A DNA stretch of 64,000 nucleotides from Nocardia vaccinii NBRC 15922 (GTDB lineage Bacteria; Actinomycetota; Actinomycetes; Mycobacteriales; Mycobacteriaceae). Position numbers and translations under genes: made by a program. Positions 59,099 to 64,000 of this stretch are shown here, piece by piece. Below the pieces are notes generated by a model. It searched no databases and was not told where the DNA came from. It worked only from the letters and a program-made list of their open reading frames with translations. Positions within the stretch are counted from its first letter, which is position 1. Each line of letters begins with the position of its first letter. The stretch is from NCBI RefSeq assembly GCF_001613305.1, contig NZ_BDCC01000033.1, forward strand, positions 124,001 through 188,000, given 5' to 3'.

Positions 59099-59141
59099 GT
59101 CTAGATTAGGCTCGGGTGGGGAACTTGTCAATGTCTAGATT
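59099..59141 (-). promoter_or_regulatory. DoxX promoter with repeated GTCTAGATT operator
   Basis: GTCTAGATT occurs at 59099-59107, over the -10, and at 59133-59141, just beyond the -35. Minus-strand TTGACA (59131-59126) and TAATCT (59108-59103) are 17 bp apart. The longer GTCTAGATTAG recurs at 921-931 upstream of the LLM gene. Repression by the divergent TetR is inferred. Confidence 0.65.
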
Positions 59142-59159
59142 GTGGGTCATGATCATCGG

Positions 59160-59720
59160 GTGACCAGGAACCGCTATCACCACGGGGATCTGCGGGCGGT
59201 ACTGCTGGCCGAGGCGGCCGAGCAGATCGCGGCGGAGGGCATCGATGCGGTGTCCTTGCGCGCGCTCGCGCAGCGGGCCGGGGTCTCGCATGCGGCCCCC
59301 GCGCACCACTTCGGCAACCGACAGGGCATGCTGACCGAACTCGCGATCGAGGGATTCGGCCTGCTCGCCGACGAATTGCACAGTGCCGGAGCGGATTTCC
59401 GGGAGGTGGCGATCGCCTATATTCGATTCGCCCGCGTGCGCCCCGGTCACTTCGAAGTCATGTTCCGCCACGATCTGCTCGACACGGGTAACGAACAACT
59501 GATCGCCGCCCGAACCCGCTCCGGTGCGTACCTGCGGGAGGGCGTCGCGGGTACCGGCGTGCCGCCCGAACGCCGCCGGGACGTGGAACTCGCCGCCTGG
59601 TCCCTGGTCCACGGCTACGCCTCGCTGTGGCGCGAAGGCGCATTGGCGGATTCGCGACTCGGCGAGGGCGACCCCGAAGAACTCGCTCGTCGCATGCTCG
59701 CGACCGTCGAATTCGGTTGA
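59160..59720 (+). CDS. TetR-family regulator (WHG-domain type)
   Basis: The 186-residue protein begins RNRYHHGDLRAVLLAEAAEQ and has AQRAGVSHAAPAHHFGNRQG, the signature of the TetR WHG-domain group, whose C-terminus reads ELAAWSLVHGYASLWREGAL. GTG 59160 is favoured by family length; an in-frame GTG at 59142 would add six residues. It diverges from the DoxX gene and probably binds the GTCTAGATT elements. Confidence 0.92.
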   Translation: MTRNRYHHGDLRAVLLAEAAEQIAAEGIDAVSLRALAQRAGVSHAAPAHHFGNRQGMLTELAIEGFGLLADELHSAGADFREVAIAYIRFARVRPGHFEVMFRHDLLDTGNEQLIAARTRSGAYLREGVAGTGVPPERRRDVELAAWSLVHGYASLWREGALADSRLGEGDPEELARRMLATVEFG

Positions 59721-59900
59721 GCGCCTACGCCTGTTGCGGTTGCCTACAGAAGCCGCGGCCACTGATGGCGGCGTGGTTGCCGCAGTTCTGGTCGACAGCT
59801 GCCCGCGCGGTTCGGGGGAATCGCGCCGCGTGGCGCATTCCTGCCGCGATGATGGTGAATCTCTCGTATCTTCTCACTAGGCGTACGAAAGGCGGCGAGG

Positions 59901-61484
59901 GTGACCGAAGATGTCGGTGCGGATTATGTGATCGTGGGCTCGGGGTCGGCGGGGGCGGTGCTTGCCGCGCGGCTGAGTGCGGATTCGGCGCGGTCGGTGG
60001 TGGTGCTGGAGGCCGGTAAGCCGGACAAGGACAAGTTCATCCACATACCGGCCGGTTTCGCGAAACTGTTCCAGGGCGATTACGACTGGAACTACGCCAC
60101 CGAACCGCAGCCCGGTCTGGACGGGAGGTCGGTGTATTGGCCGCGCGGGAAGACCTTCGGCGGCTCGTCCTCGATGAACGCCATGATGTGGGTGCGCGGC
60201 TTCGAGGCCGACTATGACGATTGGGCGCAAGCCGCCGGGCCCGACTGGGGATTCGCCTCGGCCGTGAAGCATTTCCGCTCCATCGAGAACGTCGAGGGTT
60301 GCGCCCGTGACGATCATGGCAGCGCCGGTCCGCTGCACGTGTCCAACCAGCGCAGTCCGCGCTCGTCGACCTCGGTGTTCCTGCGTGCGGTTGCCGAACA
60401 CGGCTACACCGTGGAGGGAGCGAATCTTCCCGAGCCCCAAGGCTTCACCCAGACCATGGTGACTCAGCGCGGTGGCCGCCGCTGGAGCGCCGTCGACGGA
60501 TATCTGCGTCCGGCCATGAAGCGCCACAACCTCACCGTGCTCGCCGAGGCGACCGCGACCCGGGTGCTGTTCGACGGGGATCGCGCTGTGGGCGTGGAGT
60601 ATTCGCGCGGCGGATCGCTGCACAAGATCACCGCGCGCAAGGAGGTGATCCTGTGCGGGGGCGCGATCAACAGTCCGCAACTGCTGATGCTCTCGGGTAT
60701 CGGCGATCGCGCCGAACTCGACGAGCACGGGATCGAGGTGCGCCATCACGCCCCCGAGGTCGGCGCCAACCTGCAGGACCATCTCGTGGCGGCCCTGGGG
60801 TACCGGGTGGACTCCGATTCCCTGTTCGATGCCGAGAAGCCGGTCCAACTGCTGAACTATCTGCTGCGTCATCGCGGCATGCTCACCTCCAATGTCGGTG
60901 AGGCCTACGGATTCATCCGCAGCACACCCGAACTCCGATACCCCGATCTGGAATTGGTCTTCGCCCCGGCGCCGTTCTTCCACGAGGGTCTCGTCGACCC
61001 CACCGAGCACGCCGTTGTCCTGGCCGCGGTGCTACTGCGCCCGTACAGCCGCGGCACGATATCGCTCGCCTCGAAAGATCCGCTGGCCAAACCGATCATC
61101 GACCCGAAGTATCTGAGTGACGAGAGGGATCGCGCCGCACTCATGGCCGGTCTGTCGGCCTGCTCCGAACTGGCCGATACCGCGGCGATGAAGGAGGTGC
61201 TGCGCGGCCTGTGCTATCCGCCCGACGCACCTGGCGCGCCGGAATCGGAGGAGACTCGGGCGAAGGCCCTCAACGGCTATTCCCATACTCTCTACCACCC
61301 CGCCGGAACCTGCCGGATGGGTTCGGACGAGCGCAGCGTGGTCGATCCGCAGTTGCGGGTGCGCGGCGTTCAGGGCTTGCGCATCGCCGATGCGTCGATC
61401 ATGCCGGTCCTGGTGCGTGGCCACACCCACGCCCCGACGATGTTCATCGGTTCACAGGCCGCCGAATTGCTCTCGGCCGAATAG
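59901..61484 (+). CDS. GMC-family FAD oxidoreductase (choline dehydrogenase-like)
   Basis: The 527-residue flavoprotein has the FAD loop DYVIVGSGSAGAVLAARLSA, the GMC signature 1 region YWPRGKTFGGSSSMNAMMWV, signature 2 GGAINSPQLLMLSGIG, and catalytic histidines in YSHTLYHPAGTCRMG and RGHTHAPTMFIGSQ. It oxidises an alcohol to an aldehyde; substrate unknown. Betaine aldehyde dehydrogenase and BetI are absent nearby, so choline is not indicated. GTG 59901 has AAAGGCGG upstream. A hairpin at 61498 follows. Confidence 0.92.
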   Translation: MTEDVGADYVIVGSGSAGAVLAARLSADSARSVVVLEAGKPDKDKFIHIPAGFAKLFQGDYDWNYATEPQPGLDGRSVYWPRGKTFGGSSSMNAMMWVRGFEADYDDWAQAAGPDWGFASAVKHFRSIENVEGCARDDHGSAGPLHVSNQRSPRSSTSVFLRAVAEHGYTVEGANLPEPQGFTQTMVTQRGGRRWSAVDGYLRPAMKRHNLTVLAEATATRVLFDGDRAVGVEYSRGGSLHKITARKEVILCGGAINSPQLLMLSGIGDRAELDEHGIEVRHHAPEVGANLQDHLVAALGYRVDSDSLFDAEKPVQLLNYLLRHRGMLTSNVGEAYGFIRSTPELRYPDLELVFAPAPFFHEGLVDPTEHAVVLAAVLLRPYSRGTISLASKDPLAKPIIDPKYLSDERDRAALMAGLSACSELADTAAMKEVLRGLCYPPDAPGAPESEETRAKALNGYSHTLYHPAGTCRMGSDERSVVDPQLRVRGVQGLRIADASIMPVLVRGHTHAPTMFIGSQAAELLSAE

Positions 61485-61870
61485 CTTTTCGCATACCGGA
61501 GGCGCTCGGCGACTGCTGCTCGCCGCTCGCCGATCGCCTCCGAAGGCCGGTCCACTACTCGGAGAGCGGAATTCAGAGCGCGCCGAGACACAGGCGGCGC
61601 CGAACAGCGCCCCGGCGGCTCGGCCTCCGGAACTCGGACGTTGCGGTCCACCAGATCGGCTGCCCGTGCGTTCGCGACGTGCGGCAGACCGGCCCCGCCA
61701 CTCATGGGCCCGAGCCGCATGGTTTTCTCTCGCAGTCCCCCTGGTCGGCAACAACCGGATTGACAGCTGCGGACCGGTGTTTCAGGATCAATCGGTTTCA
61801 TCGGCAATTCTGGGGTGGGCGAAGGGTGTTGCCTTCCCTGGCAATATCTTTCGAACGTGGGTTCTGACGA
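61485..61870. other. Intergenic region between GMC and GT-C genes
   Basis: Apart from the terminator at 61498-61541 these 386 bp show no supportable gene. A minus-strand frame of about 80 codons here is opened only by skewed composition and lacks a ribosome site. The GT-C start at 61871 also lacks a clear ribosome site. Confidence 0.5.
61498..61541 (+). terminator. Terminator of the GMC oxidoreductase gene
   Basis: Arms 61498-61512 (GGAGGCGCTCGGCGA) and 61527-61541 pair at 14 of 15 positions around a 14-nt loop, beginning 14 bp after the stop codon. Confidence 0.7.
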
Positions 61871-63592
61871 ATGATCGAGGTAGTGGCAACTCGGCCGCAA
61901 CCTTCCGCCGGGGTGTCGGAGGGTTTGCGGCAACGACGTGGCCGGTCGGGGTGGGCAGCGGTGGCCGCGGTGGCGAGCGGCGTGCTGTTGCTGGCATGGC
62001 GGGCGGCGCAATACGGCAACTGGGTGGTGGACGATGCCGGAATCACTTTCGCCTACGCACGAAGCGTCGCATCCGGTCTGGGGCCGGTGTTGCAGCCCGG
62101 CGCGGAACCGGTCGAGGGATTTTCCGATCCCACTTGGCTTCTGGTGCTCGTGGTGGGCAAATGGTGCCGTCTGTTCGACACCGGCTCCCTTTTCGGCATC
62201 CCGGACTTCGTCCTGTATCCGAAGGCGATCGCGCTGCTCTGCTGCGCCGGAATCCTCGTCGCCTGCCACGTCGCCGCGCGGCGGGTGACACGGTGGCCCG
62301 CGCTGGTCACGCTGGTCACAGGCGTTGTGCTGGCTTCGATTCCGTCGTTCGTGATCTGGTGTTTCTCCGGGCTGGAGAACTCACTGTTCGCGCTGGCCGT
62401 ATGTGTTCTCGCCGTTCGCATGTTTCTGGCGGTGTCGGACCAGCGGTTGTGGACACCGGCGGTGGCGGTAACCGTCGGGGCGATAGCGGCTTTCGCGGCG
62501 CTGACCCGGCCCGACGGCCTGATCTACTCGGCCGCATACCCTTTGGTTTCGGTAATCCTGGTTCGGCGTGCCACCTGGCTCACCGCGCTTCGGCATACGC
62601 TGTATTCCGTTGGCGGGTTTGGGATTCCGTTCGGAGCGTATCTGGCGTGGCGGATCAGCGAGTTCGGGCGGCTGGTCGCCAACACGGCGGTCGCCAAGCA
62701 TCAGGCGATGCCGACCCTGCACGATCTGACCAGGGTCACGGACCTGGTGCACTATGCGGGCGCACCTGCGGTCGCCGCGGCCATCGCAGTGGTGGGACTC
62801 GCCATTTTCTCGGCGAGCAAACGCCGTGAAAGCCTTGTCACCCTGTTGGTTCCGCTGTCGCTGGCGATACTCGCCTACTGCGTGCTGCGCCCGGACTGGA
62901 TGGCACAGTTCCGGTTCGCCACCCCGGTGTGGGCCCTGGCCGCGCTCGTCGTGATGATCTGCGCAGCGGAGGTGCTGGCCGTACTGGGTGGACGATGGCG
63001 GGCACTGGTCGTGCTGGTCCTGGTCGCCGCGCTGATCCCGTCCGGGGTGACATGGGCGGGCGATGCCGATCGCTATCGCGCCGATTCGGATGTGCCGCTG
63101 TGCTGGATCGCGCTTCGATTCGGGCGCTACTTCAACGGCTACGCCGACATCCTGGGGCTGAACAAGGGCACATTGCTGGCGCCCGATATGGGCGGAAGCT
63201 CACTGACATCCCGTCTGCGGCTGATCGATATGGCCGGGCTCACCGACTCGCGGATCGCGGACATCAAAGCCGGTACGGCCGATGTCAGCCTCGCCGACTA
63301 CGTATTCGAGGACCTCGAACCCACTTTCGTGCACAGCCATGGAATTTGGATGCAGAGCGGGCTCACCATCGATCCACGGATGTCCCGCGACTACTATCGA
63401 ATCCAGCAGTCCCAGGACACTTCGAGTCCGGACGAGGACTGGGTCCGCAAAGACGTCGTCCACGGTGACCAGCAACTCCAGCAACTGCGTGAGTATTCGA
63501 GCGACGTCCTTCCGCACCTGTTGCCCGACTACCAGAAGACGGGGGAGTGCGGAACGGTACTGCGACCGGGCCAGACCGTGAACGGCCGCTGA
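61871..63592 (+). CDS. GT-C membrane glycosyltransferase, AftB/ZrpA-like in outline
   Basis: The 573-residue protein has about 10 membrane helices and a C-terminal soluble part of about 160 residues. Its first loop has NWVVDDAGITFAYARSVASG followed by PVEGFSDPTWLLVL, the Asp-Asp and EG(F/Y)S(D/N)P signature of GT-C enzymes that use polyprenyl-phosphate sugars, such as arabinofuranosyl- and mannosyltransferases of the mycolyl cell wall. FGRYFNGYADILGLNKGTLL and LIDMAGLTDSRIAD are conserved in this group. Donor and acceptor are unknown. The neighbouring genes do not form a cell-wall cluster. Confidence 0.85.
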   Translation: MIEVVATRPQPSAGVSEGLRQRRGRSGWAAVAAVASGVLLLAWRAAQYGNWVVDDAGITFAYARSVASGLGPVLQPGAEPVEGFSDPTWLLVLVVGKWCRLFDTGSLFGIPDFVLYPKAIALLCCAGILVACHVAARRVTRWPALVTLVTGVVLASIPSFVIWCFSGLENSLFALAVCVLAVRMFLAVSDQRLWTPAVAVTVGAIAAFAALTRPDGLIYSAAYPLVSVILVRRATWLTALRHTLYSVGGFGIPFGAYLAWRISEFGRLVANTAVAKHQAMPTLHDLTRVTDLVHYAGAPAVAAAIAVVGLAIFSASKRRESLVTLLVPLSLAILAYCVLRPDWMAQFRFATPVWALAALVVMICAAEVLAVLGGRWRALVVLVLVAALIPSGVTWAGDADRYRADSDVPLCWIALRFGRYFNGYADILGLNKGTLLAPDMGGSSLTSRLRLIDMAGLTDSRIADIKAGTADVSLADYVFEDLEPTFVHSHGIWMQSGLTIDPRMSRDYYRIQQSQDTSSPDEDWVRKDVVHGDQQLQQLREYSSDVLPHLLPDYQKTGECGTVLRPGQTVNGR

Positions 63593-63602
63593 GTCGAGTA
63601 GC

Positions 63603-63905
63603 TCACTCGACCTTGCCGAGGGCGCGGTCCATCCGCTGCGCGAGGAGCAGGAACCCTTCGCCCCACCCGCTGCTGATCGAGATCTCCTGGATCGCTCCGG
63701 TCGGTGCGAACAACAGCGCTATCTGTCGCGTGGTGGCCGGATCGGGACCTGGTGGCCGGATCCTTCGGATCAGGTCGCGAAGTTCGGTGATCACCTGCGC
63801 GGGCTCGTCATAGCTCGACCAGGAGACATCGGTATCCGGCCGGGCAACCACGTCGATCACCGTCTCCAGTATCCGCACGACCTCGTCGCGATCGACATGA
63901 TCCAT
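63603..63905 (-). CDS. 100-residue hypothetical protein
   Basis: The product is mixed alpha/beta: VVRILETVIDVVARPDTDVS, ITELRDLIRRIRPPGPDPAT, IALLFAPTGAIQEISISSGW. GGAGG lies about 8 bases before ATG 63905. The pattern resembles small cytosolic actinobacterial proteins of unknown function. It converges on the GT-C gene with a 10-bp gap. The last 95 bp of the window hold its promoter and nothing else I can name. Confidence 0.75.
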   Translation of the reverse strand: MDHVDRDEVVRILETVIDVVARPDTDVSWSSYDEPAQVITELRDLIRRIRPPGPDPATTRQIALLFAPTGAIQEISISSGWGEGFLLLAQRMDRALGKVE

Positions 63906-64000
63906 GGGCCCGACCTCCGTTGTCGAACAGATTGAATCATGAAGCGCGCCTGATAGTTCGGCTGCGGTCGCATCGGGGCCGACGTGACCGATCCGGCCGC

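Noticed and set aside
1..64000. CRISPR arrays, tRNA/rRNA genes and complete insertion sequences
   Set aside because: No regularly spaced direct repeats, no cloverleaf or rRNA-like sequence, and no transposase motif were seen on either strand.

Overview
The window is high-GC actinobacterial DNA that most likely comes from Nocardia or a close mycolic-acid-forming relative. Supporting features are an antigen 85 type mycolyltransferase (47943-48953) with a paralogue (45225-46268), a GT-C membrane glycosyltransferase resembling arabinosyl/mannosyltransferases (61871-63592), F420-type luciferase-like and Ddn-type oxidoreductases, a DUF397 gene beside a Scr1/WhiJ-like regulator, many TetR/MarR regulators and frequent GTG or leaderless starts. 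I see no rRNA, tRNA, CRISPR array or complete insertion sequence.

Left third (1-23.1 kb): F420-type LLM oxidoreductase; a frame-broken class A beta-lactamase-like remnant; an HTH-PASTA protein; DoxX divergent from an ECF41-type sigma factor; LysR divergent from an MFS exporter; MarR and TetR genes; an epoxide hydrolase/acyl-CoA dehydrogenase pair; a MerR regulator fused to two sliding-clamp (DnaN) domains coupled to a TPR protein; a 31-residue peptide gene before a 21-bp-stem terminator; a Tat-exported neutral ceramidase; a TetR/hydrolase divergon with a 36-bp operator; a Ddn-like protein, universal stress protein, gluconokinase and dienelactone hydrolase lipoprotein; an MFS-MarR operon; an amino acid permease; a MerR-LLM coupled pair.

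Middle third (23-43 kb): ACT-domain protein; a WS/DGAT-like protein with a degenerate active site; a GH57-type glycosidase with a 33-residue leader peptide; an AurF-like di-iron oxygenase with its ferredoxin/FprB-type reductase; an MFS-PDC-lactonase-like catabolic operon from a leaderless promoter with GntR-type boxes; a KimA/APC-type permease; a PucR-type regulator; a TIGR00027 methyltransferase; an HNH lipoprotein; and a WhiJ-like locus (39.0-41.9 kb) whose small genes share a distinctive repeated promoter motif.

Right third (43-64 kb): a cluster of four exported alpha/beta hydrolases (LIP lipase, Ag85-like esterase, class 2 lipase, mycolyltransferase); an ABC1 kinase; an unknown coiled-coil protein; a beta-carbonic anhydrase; a TetR/NmrA divergon with duplicated 16-bp operator; OhrR-Ohr; TetR-P450; TetR/SDR; DoxX/TetR; GMC oxidoreductase; GT-C glycosyltransferase; and a small hypothetical protein.

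The regulatory logic is mostly local: one-component regulators sit beside or divergent from a single redox enzyme or transporter, and recognisable dyads lie in several of the shared promoter regions. The most unusual items are the MerR-DnaN fusion, the WhiJ-like mini-regulon, the small peptide genes, and the chimeric gene remnant after the ceramidase.
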